DNA of 64,000 bases from NCBI GenBank assembly GCA_963798655.1, contig CAWCUH010000010.1:62001-126000 (forward strand). Reading direction: 5' to 3'. A program made the position numbers and the translations under genes. Shown here in pieces: positions 1 through 8,039 of this stretch; position 1 is the stretch's first letter; each line of letters opens with the position of its first letter. Below the pieces are notes generated by a model. It made no database searches, was not told the DNA's origin, and saw only the letters and a program-made list of their open reading frames with translations. Source of the stretch: CAVSMC01 sp963798655 (GTDB taxonomy: Bacteria > Pseudomonadota > Gammaproteobacteria > Burkholderiales > Casimicrobiaceae).

Positions 1-1
1 G

Positions 2-343
2 TGGGTGATCATGAACAACTTCGCGTTCGGCACGATCGCCGGGCTCGAGAAGGCGCACTACGGCACGACGTTCGGCACGGTGTTCGAGAAGGACGGCAAA
101 CCGTATTCACCCGATTACGCGGCGATCGCGAAGGCGTACGGCGTCGAAGGCGTGAAGGTCAATGCCGCTGCCGAGTTCAAGCCGGCGCTCGAGCGCGCAA
201 TCAAGTCGGGCAGGCCGTGCGTGATTGACGTCGTCATGCAGAACGAGCCGGTTCCCACGGCCGGTCACTGGAACATCATGGACATCTACTCGCCGGGCAG
301 GAAGGTGCATCACGTGAGCACCGGCGGCGCCGTGCACGCATAG
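2..343 (+). CDS. thiamine diphosphate-dependent enzyme, C-terminal part (acetolactate synthase-like)
   Basis: This is the 3' end of a gene that starts before the window; the open frame runs from base 2 to a TAG at 341-343. The visible 113 residues begin WVIMNNFAFGTI and contain an AAIAKAYGVEG stretch followed by ALERAIKSGRPCVIDVVMQNE, which is the usual C-terminal TPP-binding domain ending of the acetolactate synthase/benzoylformate decarboxylase superfamily. The FAD/PYR part is outside the window, so the substrate cannot be named. It ends 15 bp before the next gene and probably belongs to the same operon as the TIM-barrel enzyme and TRAP transporter downstream. Confidence 0.75.
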   Translation, partial: WVIMNNFAFGTIAGLEKAHYGTTFGTVFEKDGKPYSPDYAAIAKAYGVEGVKVNAAAEFKPALERAIKSGRPCVIDVVMQNEPVPTAGHWNIMDIYSPGRKVHHVSTGGAVHA

Positions 344-358
344 CGCGAAAGGGACCAC

Positions 359-1213
359 ATGAAGCACGACTATTCGCTGGGACATCTGACGGTTCTGTCG
401 TTGACGCCTCCGGAAGTCGTGGCCGCCGCCGCGCGCGCCGGCTACGAGTTCGCGAGCCTGCGCATGACGCGCGTCACGCCGGCCGAGCCGCTGTACGATC
501 TCGCACGCGACAAGGCGCTGATGCGCGAGACGAAGGCGCGCATGTCGGCCACAGGCGTACGCATCCATGACGTCGAGCTCTTCCGCATCGATCCGAAGCT
601 CGAGCCGGAGGACTTCAAGCCCGAGCTCGATGCGACCGCAGAGCTCGGCGCGCAGGACATCATCGCGCAGCTCCCCGATCCCGATTCGCCACGCAAAATC
701 GACCGCTTTGCGCGACTTTGCGATCTCGCGAAGCCGCTCGGCATCTTCGTGAGCCTCGAGTTCCCGCACTGGACGGAAACCGGCAACCTGGCCGAGGCCG
801 CCCGCGTGCTTCGCGCGGTCGGCCGCTCGAACGCATGCATGCTGATCGACATGCTGCACTTCGCGCGCAGCAACTCGAGCTTCGATGAGTTGAAGGCGTT
901 GCCGCGCGAGTGGTTCCGTTTCGCGCACGTGTGCGACGCTGAAAGGCGATGCCCGGACACGATGGAGGACATCATCCGCACGGCCCGAGACGAGCGCCTG
1001 TTTCCCGGCGAGGGCACGATCGACATAAGAGGAATCCTCGCCTGCCTGCCGCAGGGCATTCCCTATTCGCTGGAGATTCCGCGCAACACGCTGACCAGAG
1101 CGGTCGGGCCTTACGAGACTGCGCGCCTGGCACTCGCCGTGTCACGCAGCGAGCTCGACGGTCAGCAGCTCGCGGAGAGCGCGAGGGTGCACGCCGCGGT
1201 CGCACCGGTGTAG
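359..1213 (+). CDS. sugar phosphate isomerase/epimerase-like TIM-barrel enzyme (xylose isomerase-like)
   Basis: A 284-residue protein of the AP-endonuclease family 2/xylose isomerase-like TIM-barrel fold. Candidate metal ligands sit at the expected strand ends: Glu in VSLEFPHW, Asp in LIDMLHF, His in FAHVCDA and Glu in YSLEIPRN. Family members include inosose dehydratase, hydroxypyruvate isomerase and the AsbF/QuiC-type 3-dehydroshikimate dehydratases. Given the dehydroquinase, AroE paralogues and pca genes in this island, a dehydroshikimate dehydratase role is possible but is inference from context. The ATG at 359 lies 15 bp after the TPP enzyme stop. Confidence 0.8.
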   Translation: MKHDYSLGHLTVLSLTPPEVVAAAARAGYEFASLRMTRVTPAEPLYDLARDKALMRETKARMSATGVRIHDVELFRIDPKLEPEDFKPELDATAELGAQDIIAQLPDPDSPRKIDRFARLCDLAKPLGIFVSLEFPHWTETGNLAEAARVLRAVGRSNACMLIDMLHFARSNSSFDELKALPREWFRFAHVCDAERRCPDTMEDIIRTARDERLFPGEGTIDIRGILACLPQGIPYSLEIPRNTLTRAVGPYETARLALAVSRSELDGQQLAESARVHAAVAPV

Positions 1214-1270
1214 CAGATCCGACCGATACACGCCGATTTCACACTGTCACGTCACAACGAGGAGCAAAAC

Positions 1271-2260
1271 ATGAAGTTTCGGATCGACCGTCGTTCCGCC
1301 CTGAAGGCAGGCGCCGCGCTTGCGGCTTGGCAAGCGGTTCCCGTCTGGGCGCAGGACAAGCCGACGTTGCGCTTCGCTGCCGTGTTCTCCGACAAGGATA
1401 TCCGCGCGGACATGATCCGCATGCTGGCGAAGGACATCGAAGGCGATTTCAAGCTCGAGCCGTACTACGGCGGCACGCTGTTCAAGCAGGGCACCGAGCT
1501 CGTCGCGCTGCAGCGTGACAATCTGGAAATGGGCAACGTCGCGCCGCAGGACATCTCGAAGCAGCTGCCGGCATGGTCGGTCCTCACTTCCGCCTATACG
1601 TTCCGCGACGCGCACCATGTGCTGGCGTTCTTCGCGAGCGACCTCGGTGCGCAGATGAAGAAGCAGGCCGAGGACCAGTTGCACATCAAGATTCTCGCGC
1701 CGACGTTCTACGGCACCCGCCAGGTCGGATTGAAGCCGAAGAAGAAGATCAACACGCCTGCCGACATGTCCGGCATCAAGCTGCGGATGCCGCCGGGCGA
1801 TGCATGGCAGCTCCTCGGTCGCTCGATTGGCGCGAACCCGACGCCGATGGCCTACGCCGAGACGTACACGGGACTGCAGACCGGCGCCATCGACGGGCAG
1901 GACAACCCGCTGCCCAACGTGCAGAACATGAAGTTCTACGAAGTGATGTCGCAGATCGTGTTGACGTCGCACCTGGTCGCCTTCGACGTGCTGTCGATGA
2001 ACCTCAAGACGTGGAACGCGATGGGCGGCGCGAAGCAGAAGAGCTTCCAGGCGGCGGTCGACAAGGCGATCGGCTGGAGCACGGCGGAGCACCTCAAGCG
2101 CGAAGGAGAGCTCGCCGACGACTTCAAGAAGCGGGGGCTCGACGTCTACCCGCCGGAAATCAATGCGTTCCGCGCCTATGCGCAGAAGGTATACCTCGCC
2201 TCGGACGAGGCGAAGGCCTGGGCGCCGGGGATTCTCGACAAGATCGCCGCGGTGAAGTAG
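1271..2260 (+). CDS. TRAP transporter solute-binding protein, DctP family
   Basis: A 329-residue periplasmic binding protein for a TRAP transporter. The N-terminus has a twin-arginine-like RRSALKAG motif followed by a hydrophobic stretch and a VWAQ cleavage region. The body has typical DctP landmarks, such as YGTRQVGLKPKKKI followed by GIKLRMPPGDAW, and a GLQTGAIDGQDNPLP segment near residues 200-215. It captures an organic acid for the DctQ/DctM permease encoded next to it. The ligand is not readable from sequence; a carboxylated cyclic acid would fit the neighbours. An AGGAG-like ribosome site (cgaggagc) precedes the ATG. Confidence 0.92.
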   Translation: MKFRIDRRSALKAGAALAAWQAVPVWAQDKPTLRFAAVFSDKDIRADMIRMLAKDIEGDFKLEPYYGGTLFKQGTELVALQRDNLEMGNVAPQDISKQLPAWSVLTSAYTFRDAHHVLAFFASDLGAQMKKQAEDQLHIKILAPTFYGTRQVGLKPKKKINTPADMSGIKLRMPPGDAWQLLGRSIGANPTPMAYAETYTGLQTGAIDGQDNPLPNVQNMKFYEVMSQIVLTSHLVAFDVLSMNLKTWNAMGGAKQKSFQAAVDKAIGWSTAEHLKREGELADDFKKRGLDVYPPEINAFRAYAQKVYLASDEAKAWAPGILDKIAAVK

Positions 2261-2371
2261 CAGCCGGAAGGTCGCGGGTCGCTGATGCGGCACGCGACCG
2301 CCGCAAGCCCGGACGCCATCGTGTTCGGTGCGTGAAGCGCTCGGGGAAGTCAACGACCGACGTTCGCCGGG

Positions 2372-2899
2372 ATGGGGAGGAGCGTGACTTCATTAATTCT
2401 GAGGGTGGCCGGCTGGGTGCAGCGTCGCTCGGAAAACGTGATCGCCGCGCTGCTCGGCATCATGTTCGTCGCCTTCGTTTTGCAGATCGTCTTCCGATAT
2501 TTCCTCAACTTGCCGACCGGCTGGTCCACGGAGACCGTCGTCATCTGCTGGCTGTGGCTGGTGCTCTTGGGCACGGCCTTGGCCCTGAAGGAGAAGGACG
2601 AGATCCGCTTCGACATTTTCACCTCGGTCGCGGGACCGCGCGCACGTCGCGTCATGGCCATCATCGTGTCGGTCGTGACCGTCGCGCTTTACAGCCTGTC
2701 GCTGCCGGGCACGTACAAGTACGTCACGTTCATGAAGGTGGAGCGCTCGTCGTATCTCGACATCCGCCTCGACTGGCTGTACTCGATCTTCGTCATCTTC
2801 GTCGTCGCGACGATCGTGCGTTACCTGTGGCTGCTGTGGGAGGCTTTGCGCGGCGAGCTGCCTCCCGAAGAGCCGTCCGACGTAGGCCGGGCGCCATGA
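2372..2899 (+). CDS. TRAP transporter small permease, DctQ family
   Basis: A 175-residue membrane protein with four hydrophobic helices, the usual size and topology for DctQ. The central WSTETVVICWLWLVLLGTA segment is characteristic of the family. It works with the large permease DctM and the binding protein DctP in sodium- or proton-driven uptake. A 111-bp gap separates it from dctP; that gap contains a weak 7-bp inverted repeat (GGTCGCG/CGCGACC). Its stop TGA overlaps an ATG (ATGA at 2896-2899), but this ATG does not start dctM. It starts a small repeat-encoded frame inserted between the two permease genes. Confidence 0.9.
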   Translation: MGRSVTSLILRVAGWVQRRSENVIAALLGIMFVAFVLQIVFRYFLNLPTGWSTETVVICWLWLVLLGTALALKEKDEIRFDIFTSVAGPRARRVMAIIVSVVTVALYSLSLPGTYKYVTFMKVERSSYLDIRLDWLYSIFVIFVVATIVRYLWLLWEALRGELPPEEPSDVGRAP

Positions 2900-3027
2900 G
2901 CGCGCCGGGCCGCCCCAAGCGCGAATTCGCCGCGAAGCGCGAAGCGCGGAGCGTAGTCCAAAGCGCGCCGGGCCGCCCCAAGCGCGAATTTGCCGCGAAG
3001 CGCGAAGCGCGGAGCGTAGTCCAATGA
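2896..3027 (+). CDS. 43-codon mini-ORF made of a 21-residue tandem repeat, coupling dctQ to dctM
   Basis: The inserted repeat contains an uninterrupted frame. Its ATG overlaps the dctQ stop (ATGA, 2896-2899) and its TGA overlaps the dctM start (ATGA, 3024-3027). The predicted peptide is a perfect 21-residue repeat beginning SAPGRPKREFAAKREAR, present twice. It is very basic and has no known domain. Most likely the peptide itself has no role and the frame only carries ribosomes from dctQ into dctM, but this is inference. Without ribosome profiling it cannot be called a real protein. Confidence 0.3.
   Translation: MSAPGRPKREFAAKREARSVVQSAPGRPKREFAAKREARSVVQ
2899..3024 (+). repeat. 63-bp tandem duplication (two units) inserted between dctQ and dctM
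   Basis: Units 2899-2961 and 2962-3024 are identical apart from one base (aattcgcc versus aatttgcc). Each holds the core GCGCCGGGCCGCCCCAAG (2902-2919 and 2965-2982), which recurs in inverse orientation at 11546-11563. The insertion is flanked by ATGAGC on both sides, as if it entered an original ATGA stop/start overlap of dctQ and dctM. It looks like a small interspersed repeat that has duplicated in tandem. Confidence 0.85.
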
Positions 3028-4325
3028 GCCTGCCGAGTCCCTTCGCCCTCGCGCTCTTCACCATCGTCGCCCTGAGCCTGCTCGGTCTGCCGATCGGATT
3101 GGCGATGGTCGCCGGATCGGTCCTCTACCTGGCAACCGCCGGCCTCGACGTGGGCACCGCGGCCGAGCAGATCCTCAACGGCATGATGACCAGCTATCTG
3201 CTGCTGGCGATCCCGCTGTTCATTCTCGCAGCCGAGTTCATGAACGCCGGCAGCATCATGGACAGGCTGGTGCGGTTCTGCAACGCGCTTGTCGGCCGCT
3301 TCCGCGGCGGATTGGCTCTGGTCAACGTCGCGCAGGCGATCGTCTTCTCCAGCATGTCGGGGTCAGCGCTGGCCGACGCGGCGGGTGCAGGCAAGCTCAT
3401 GCAGTCGCTGATGACGCGCGAAGGCAAGTACCCGCGCGCGTTTGCTGCGGCGCTGACGGCCGTTGCGGCGACGATCGGCCCGATCATCCCGCCGTCGATA
3501 CCGCTGGTCGTCTATTCGCTGATCTCGGATGCCTCCGTAGGCTACCTGTTCCTCGGCGGCGTGCTCCCCGGATTGCTGATCGGCGCCGTGCAGATGGCCT
3601 TGATCGTCGCCGTGGGCAAGCGGCGCAATTTTCCCGTTGAAGCGCGTGTGCCGCTGCGCGAGATGCCCCGGATCACGAAGGAGGCGTTTCCTGCGCTGCT
3701 GATGCCGATCATCCTTTTCACCTGCATGTACGGCGGCATCACCACGCCGACGGAGGCAGCGGCCCTGGCTGCCGCTTATGCGCTGCTCATCGCCGGCGGA
3801 CTCTACCGAAGCATCGGTCCCAGGCACGTCTACCACTCGCTTCTCACCAGCGCGCGCACGACCGTGTCGATCGGCATGCTCATCGCCGGCGCGATGGCGT
3901 TCAATTACGTGATCACCGTCGAGAACATCCCGAGGGCGGTGAGCGCGATCCTGACCGCCACCAGCCTGCCGCCGTGGGGCTTCCTGCTGCTCGTCAACGT
4001 CATCCTGCTCGTGCTCGGCTGCTTTCTCGAGGGCACGACGATCATCCTCGTCATCCTGCCCGTCCTGCTTCCGACGGCGAGGGCGCTCGGCATCGACCCG
4101 GTGCATTTCGGCGTCATGGCCGTGACGAACATCATGTTCGGGCTCGTCACGCCGCCCTATGGACTGCTGCTGTTCATGATGACGAAGATCGCCAACGTGC
4201 CGCTGCGCGACATGGTGCGCGAGGTGATGCCGTTTCTCGGCGTCATGTTCATCGCCCTCCTGCTGATCACCTACATCCCGGAGGTCACGCTCTTCCTGCC
4301 GCGCCTCTTCGGCTATACGGGCTGA
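3024..4325 (+). CDS. TRAP transporter large permease, DctM family
   Basis: A 433-residue polytopic membrane protein of the normal DctM length with about 12 hydrophobic segments. Typical features are GSALADAAGAGKLM, the IGPIIPPSIPLVVY segment and the EGTTIILVILPVLLP and FGLVTPPYGLLLF re-entrant regions near the C-terminus. It forms the transport channel with DctQ. The ATG at 3024 overlaps the TGA of the repeat-encoded mini-ORF rather than the dctQ stop, so its translation may depend on ribosomes crossing the repeat. A 93-bp gap then leads into the metabolic genes. Confidence 0.93.
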   Translation: MSLPSPFALALFTIVALSLLGLPIGLAMVAGSVLYLATAGLDVGTAAEQILNGMMTSYLLLAIPLFILAAEFMNAGSIMDRLVRFCNALVGRFRGGLALVNVAQAIVFSSMSGSALADAAGAGKLMQSLMTREGKYPRAFAAALTAVAATIGPIIPPSIPLVVYSLISDASVGYLFLGGVLPGLLIGAVQMALIVAVGKRRNFPVEARVPLREMPRITKEAFPALLMPIILFTCMYGGITTPTEAAALAAAYALLIAGGLYRSIGPRHVYHSLLTSARTTVSIGMLIAGAMAFNYVITVENIPRAVSAILTATSLPPWGFLLLVNVILLVLGCFLEGTTIILVILPVLLPTARALGIDPVHFGVMAVTNIMFGLVTPPYGLLLFMMTKIANVPLRDMVREVMPFLGVMFIALLLITYIPEVTLFLPRLFGYTG

Positions 4326-4418
4326 CGCGATGGAGGGCCTCTTCGACAGCGCCTCGAAGCGTACCGCCGCACCTGGTGCGGCATCGCCTCGGCGCGGCTT
4401 CAACACGCGAGGCAAGTC

Positions 4419-5252
4419 ATGATCAGCGGCAAGACGACGCTCATCGCACACATCGGCTACCCGACGGAAACGTTCAAGGCGCCGTTGATCTACAACCCGT
4501 GGTTCGACGCGCGCGGCATCGACGCGGTCGTCGTGCCGATGGGCGTCACTGCCGAGGACTACGCGAGCGTGCTGCCGTCGATCTTCAGCCTCAGGAACAT
4601 CCGCGGTGCGCTGATTACGATGCCGCACAAGGTGACGACCGTCGGCATGGTGGACGAGACGACGACGACGGTGAAGATCGCCGGCTCGTGCAACGCGATC
4701 CTCAAGCGTGCGGATGGCACGCTGCTAGGCGACATGTTCGACGGCGTCGGCTTCGTCCGCGGGCTGCGCCGTCAGGACTTCCGCTTCGACGGCGCGCGCT
4801 GTCTCGTCGTCGGTGCCGGCGGCGTCGGCTCCGCGATCGCGGCGTCGCTTGCGGAAGCGGGCGTCGCGGCGATTGCGCTGTTCGACGTTTCGCCGTCGTC
4901 GGCGAACGCCCTCGCCGAGCGCTTGCGCACGCACTATCCGAAGCTCGACGTGCAACTGCGCTCGAACGACCCCTCCGGCTACGATCTCGTCGTCAACGGC
5001 ACGCCGCTCGGCATGAAAACGAGCGATCCGCTGCCGTTCGATCCGTCGCGGCTCGCGCCATCGACGTTCGTCGGCGAGGTCGTGTTGAAACAGGAAGTCA
5101 CGCCGATGCTCGCGGTAGCCCGCGCGCGTGGCTGTCGCACGATGGTCGGCACCGACATGCTGTTCGAGATGATTCCCGCCTACCTGGAATTCTTCGGCTT
5201 CGGCACGACGACACCCGAAGAGCTTCGCCGCGTCGCCAAGGTCGCGTACTGA
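4419..5252 (+). CDS. atypical shikimate dehydrogenase family protein (AroE-like), probable NAD-type
   Basis: A 277-residue AroE-fold oxidoreductase. The catalytic lysine (LITMPHK) and the aspartate of the usual NTDGxGF motif (here MFDGVGF) are retained, as is the GAGGVGSA nucleotide loop. Two features differ from canonical AroE. The GNPxxHSxSP shikimate-carboxylate motif is replaced by GYPTETFKAP (residues 13-22), so both serines are lost. After the second Rossmann strand it has LFDVSPSSA, an Asp where NADP-dependent enzymes have NRT; an acidic residue there usually means NAD preference. It therefore probably oxidises a shikimate/quinate-like substrate with different carboxylate recognition. 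It lies 37 bp upstream of the ketopantoate-reductase-like gene. Confidence 0.82.
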   Translation: MISGKTTLIAHIGYPTETFKAPLIYNPWFDARGIDAVVVPMGVTAEDYASVLPSIFSLRNIRGALITMPHKVTTVGMVDETTTTVKIAGSCNAILKRADGTLLGDMFDGVGFVRGLRRQDFRFDGARCLVVGAGGVGSAIAASLAEAGVAAIALFDVSPSSANALAERLRTHYPKLDVQLRSNDPSGYDLVVNGTPLGMKTSDPLPFDPSRLAPSTFVGEVVLKQEVTPMLAVARARGCRTMVGTDMLFEMIPAYLEFFGFGTTTPEELRRVAKVAY

Positions 5253-5289
5253 TTCGGCGCGCTCGGCGACGCCGGTTCCGATAGCGAGC

Positions 5290-6237
5290 ATGCGAATGAA
5301 GATCTGCTTTCTCGGCTCGGGCGCGCTCGGCAGTGCGATCGGCGGTGCGCTCTCCGAGGCCGGCTGCGACGTCCATCTGATCGACGCCTGGAAGGATCAT
5401 GTCGACGCGATGAATCGCGATGGCCTCAAGCTGCGCGAAGAAGGCGTCGACCGGGTCGTCCGCGTCAAGGCGGCAACCGATCCGCGCGCTGTCGGCACCG
5501 CCGACCTCGTCGTCGTTCTCGTCAAGTCATTTCATACGCGCGAGGCCGTCGAAAGCGCGCGCCCGATCGTCGGTGCGCGCACCGTCGTGATGTCGCTGCA
5601 AAACGGACTCGGCCACGAGGAGATCATCGCCGACGTCGTCGGCCGCGAGCGCACGCTCGCCGGCAAGACGTATCTCGGCGGCGTGCTGCTCGCGCCGGGT
5701 CACGTCATTGCCGGCCTCAAGGGCAAGGAAACGATCATCGGCGAGCTCGACGGTCGCGTGACCGAGCGGGTGCAGCGGATCGCCGGGACATTCAACGGCG
5801 CGGGACTCATGACGATCGTCAGCGACAACATCGTCGGCACGATGTGGGACAAGCTGCTGATCAACGTCGCGACCGGCGCGCTCGCCGGCATCACGCGGCT
5901 GACGTACGGCGCGCTGTACGACGTTCCCGAGATCAGGCAGTGCGCGCTCGCGGCGATTGCCGAAGCGATGGCGGTCGCGAAGGCGAGCGGCGTCGAGCTG
6001 TCGATGCACTCGCCCGACGAGCCGTGGGTGAAGGCGGCGGCCGGGTTGCCGGCAGAGTTCAAGACGTCGATGCTGCAAAGCCTCGAGAAGGGTCAGCCGA
6101 CCGAGATCGACTTCATCAACGGCTCGGTCGTGCGCTGGGGTGAGAAGTGCGGCGTGCCGACGCCGGTCAATCGCGCGCTCGTCGCCTGCGTGAAGGGCAT
6201 CGAATATCGCGCGCGGCGCGCGGCGCCGGGCGCCTGA
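5290..6237 (+). CDS. 2-dehydropantoate 2-reductase family oxidoreductase (PanE/ApbA fold)
   Basis: A 315-residue two-domain reductase. An N-terminal Rossmann motif (FLGSGALGSAIGG, about residues 7-19), the SLQNGLGHEE stretch, a catalytic-type Lys in MWDKLLINV and the EIDFINGSVVRWG stretch match the ketopantoate reductase family. True pantoate synthesis is unlikely here because a second copy (23880-24827) lies in the same island and both sit among catabolic genes. A 2-oxo- or 3-oxo-acid or cyclic hydroxy acid is a more probable substrate, by inference. ATG 5290 is used; an in-frame ATG at 5296 is equally possible. Confidence 0.85.
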   Translation: MRMKICFLGSGALGSAIGGALSEAGCDVHLIDAWKDHVDAMNRDGLKLREEGVDRVVRVKAATDPRAVGTADLVVVLVKSFHTREAVESARPIVGARTVVMSLQNGLGHEEIIADVVGRERTLAGKTYLGGVLLAPGHVIAGLKGKETIIGELDGRVTERVQRIAGTFNGAGLMTIVSDNIVGTMWDKLLINVATGALAGITRLTYGALYDVPEIRQCALAAIAEAMAVAKASGVELSMHSPDEPWVKAAAGLPAEFKTSMLQSLEKGQPTEIDFINGSVVRWGEKCGVPTPVNRALVACVKGIEYRARRAAPGA

Positions 6238-6252
6238 TCAACGGGGCATCGA

Positions 6253-6639
6253 ATGGCCTACGGGAAGCGATCGTACGTCGAGCACGTCGCCGTGCGGGTG
6301 AAGGACATCGAATGGCACGTGCGCTTCTTTCGCGACGCACTCGGGATGACGATCCGCGACGTCGACGGACCGGCGGAGAATCCGAAGCAGATCTGGACCG
6401 TCGGCGGCGTGCAGCTCGTCGCCGATCCGGCGTTCGAAGGGCCCGAGGGCCGGCTCGTGCATCTCGGCATCATGGCCGACGACGCCGAGGCGGTTCTGCA
6501 AGCCGCGAAGGCGTGGGGCGTGAGCGAGCTGCCGCAGGGCCGCAACTATCTCGCGCTGCCGGACGGACTGTCGATCGAGATCATCCAGGCGAGCGACGGC
6601 TCGGTCGACGCGGCGCTCGCCGTCAACCCGCGCGGCTGA
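6253..6639 (+). CDS. VOC (glyoxalase/dioxygenase) superfamily protein
   Basis: A 128-residue single-unit vicinal-oxygen-chelate protein. The first beta-alpha-beta-beta-beta module begins YVEHVAVRVKDIEWHVRFF and the second has LVHLGIMADD and a C-terminal LSIEIIQA strand. The His, His and Glu at these places are the usual metal ligands of the fold. The family covers lyases, epimerases and ring-cleaving dioxygenases, and the sequence does not say which. It lies between the ketopantoate-reductase-like and dehydroquinase genes with short gaps (15 and 49 bp), so it is probably an enzyme of the same pathway. Confidence 0.82.
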   Translation: MAYGKRSYVEHVAVRVKDIEWHVRFFRDALGMTIRDVDGPAENPKQIWTVGGVQLVADPAFEGPEGRLVHLGIMADDAEAVLQAAKAWGVSELPQGRNYLALPDGLSIEIIQASDGSVDAALAVNPRG

Positions 6640-6688
6640 ACGAATTCACTGACGCGGCAGAGCGGGCCACTGCTGGAGAAGCACTCGC

Positions 6689-7126
6689 ATGAAACGAATA
6701 CTCATGCTCCACGGCGTCAATCACAACATGTTCGGCAAGCGCGATCCGGTGCAATACGGCACGATCACGCTCGCCGAGATCGACGAGCGGATGAAGGTGC
6801 TCGGCAAGGAGCTCGGCGTCGACGTCGTCAGCTTCCAGACAAATCACGAAGGCCCGATGTGCGAGCGCGTCCACCAGGCATTCGCCGAGAAGATGGACGC
6901 CGTCGTCATCAACGCCGGCGCGTGGACGCACTACAGCTACGCGCTGCGCGACGCGCTCGCGATTCTCACCGTGCCGATCGTCGAGATCCACATGTCGAAC
7001 ATCCATGCGCGTGAGGAATTTCGGCATCACTCGGTGCTAGCAGCCATCGTCCGCGGCCAGATCTGCGGCTTCGGCGTCGACAGCTATCTGCTCGGATTGC
7101 GCGCCGCGGCGTCGGCGGCGGGCTGA
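6689..7126 (+). CDS. type II 3-dehydroquinate dehydratase (divergent subfamily)
   Basis: A 145-residue protein of the standard type II dehydroquinase length. It would interconvert 3-dehydroquinate and 3-dehydroshikimate. Conserved elements are Asn11, Arg18 and Tyr23 in the lid loop, FQTNHEG, INAGAWTHYSYALRDAL, VEIHMSN and AREEFRHHS. The start is unusual: MLHGVNHNMFG replaces the canonical NGPNLNLLG, and AWTHYS replaces AxTHTS. The same replacements occur in the second copy at 29733-30185, so this is a subfamily trait. Its place directly before an aroE paralogue suggests a catabolic hydroaromatic role. Confidence 0.9.
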   Translation: MKRILMLHGVNHNMFGKRDPVQYGTITLAEIDERMKVLGKELGVDVVSFQTNHEGPMCERVHQAFAEKMDAVVINAGAWTHYSYALRDALAILTVPIVEIHMSNIHAREEFRHHSVLAAIVRGQICGFGVDSYLLGLRAAASAAG

Positions 7127-7132
7127 TACGCC

Positions 7133-7954
7133 ATGACGGACCGCTACGCGCTCCTCGGCAATCCGCTCGGTCATTCGAAGTCGCCGCGGATCCACAATGG
7201 TTTCGCGGCTCAGACTGGCGAGGATGTCGCGTACGAACTGATCGAGGCGCCGCTCGACGGCTTCCGCAGCGCAGTCGACGCATTTCGCGCCGCCGGCGGT
7301 CGCGGCATCAACGTGACGCTGCCGTTCAAGATGCAGGCGTTCGACTACGCGACCGAGCGGATGGAGCGCGCGCGCCTTGCCGGCGCCGTGAACTGCATGA
7401 AGCTCGACGGCGAGCGCGCGATCGCCGAGAACTTCGATGGCCTCGGTCTCGTGAACGACATCCAGCGCAACTTGGGCTTCGCGATGCGCGGCAAGCGGGT
7501 GCTGCTGCTGGGCGCCGGCGGTGCGGCGAGGGGCGCGATGCTGCCGTTCCTCGAATCGAGGCCGGCGCTGCTCGTCGTCGCGAACCGGACAGTCGCGAAG
7601 GCGGTCGCACTCGGCGAGCAGTTCGGCGGCTACGGCACGCTCGCGACGGGTGGTTATGCCGACATCGGCGCGCAGGCGTTCGATGTCGTGGTCAACGCGA
7701 CGTCTGCCAGCCTGCGCGGCGAGCTGCCGCCAGTGCCAGCGACGGCATTTGCGCCGGGCTGCCTCGCTTACGACCTGGTCTACGGCAAGGGGCTTACACC
7801 GTTCCTTCGCGTCGGCCGCGAAGCCGGGCCCGCGCATCTCGCCGACGGCGTCGGCATGCTCGTCGAGCAGGCCGCCGAGGCGTGGGTCTGGTGGCGGGGC
7901 GTTCGTCCCGAGACGCGGCCGATGATCGAAGCGATGACGGTGCCACTAGAATAG
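7133..7954 (+). CDS. shikimate dehydrogenase (NADP-type AroE paralogue)
   Basis: A 273-residue AroE with all canonical motifs: GNPLGHSKSP (Ser15, Ser17), INVTLPFK with the catalytic Lys, ENFDGLG with the catalytic Asp, GAGGAARGA, and ANRTVAKA, the NADP-specificity loop. It would reduce 3-dehydroshikimate, or oxidise shikimate in a catabolic setting. It starts 6 bp after the dehydroquinase gene and is followed after 85 bp by another aroE paralogue. It could be either the biosynthetic AroE or a catabolic isoform; the cluster favours catabolic use. Confidence 0.88.
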   Translation: MTDRYALLGNPLGHSKSPRIHNGFAAQTGEDVAYELIEAPLDGFRSAVDAFRAAGGRGINVTLPFKMQAFDYATERMERARLAGAVNCMKLDGERAIAENFDGLGLVNDIQRNLGFAMRGKRVLLLGAGGAARGAMLPFLESRPALLVVANRTVAKAVALGEQFGGYGTLATGGYADIGAQAFDVVVNATSASLRGELPPVPATAFAPGCLAYDLVYGKGLTPFLRVGREAGPAHLADGVGMLVEQAAEAWVWWRGVRPETRPMIEAMTVPLE

Positions 7955-8039
7955 CGGCGGGATCTCGCGCGGCCAGAAGGTGATCGACCGCGGCGCTGTC
8001 GCCGGCGTCGGCAAAGTAACCGCGACCAACGGAGCGCCA

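Noticed and set aside
5290..6237. Genuine panE for pantothenate synthesis
   Set aside because: Two divergent copies lie within catabolic operons; only the fold-level family is supported.
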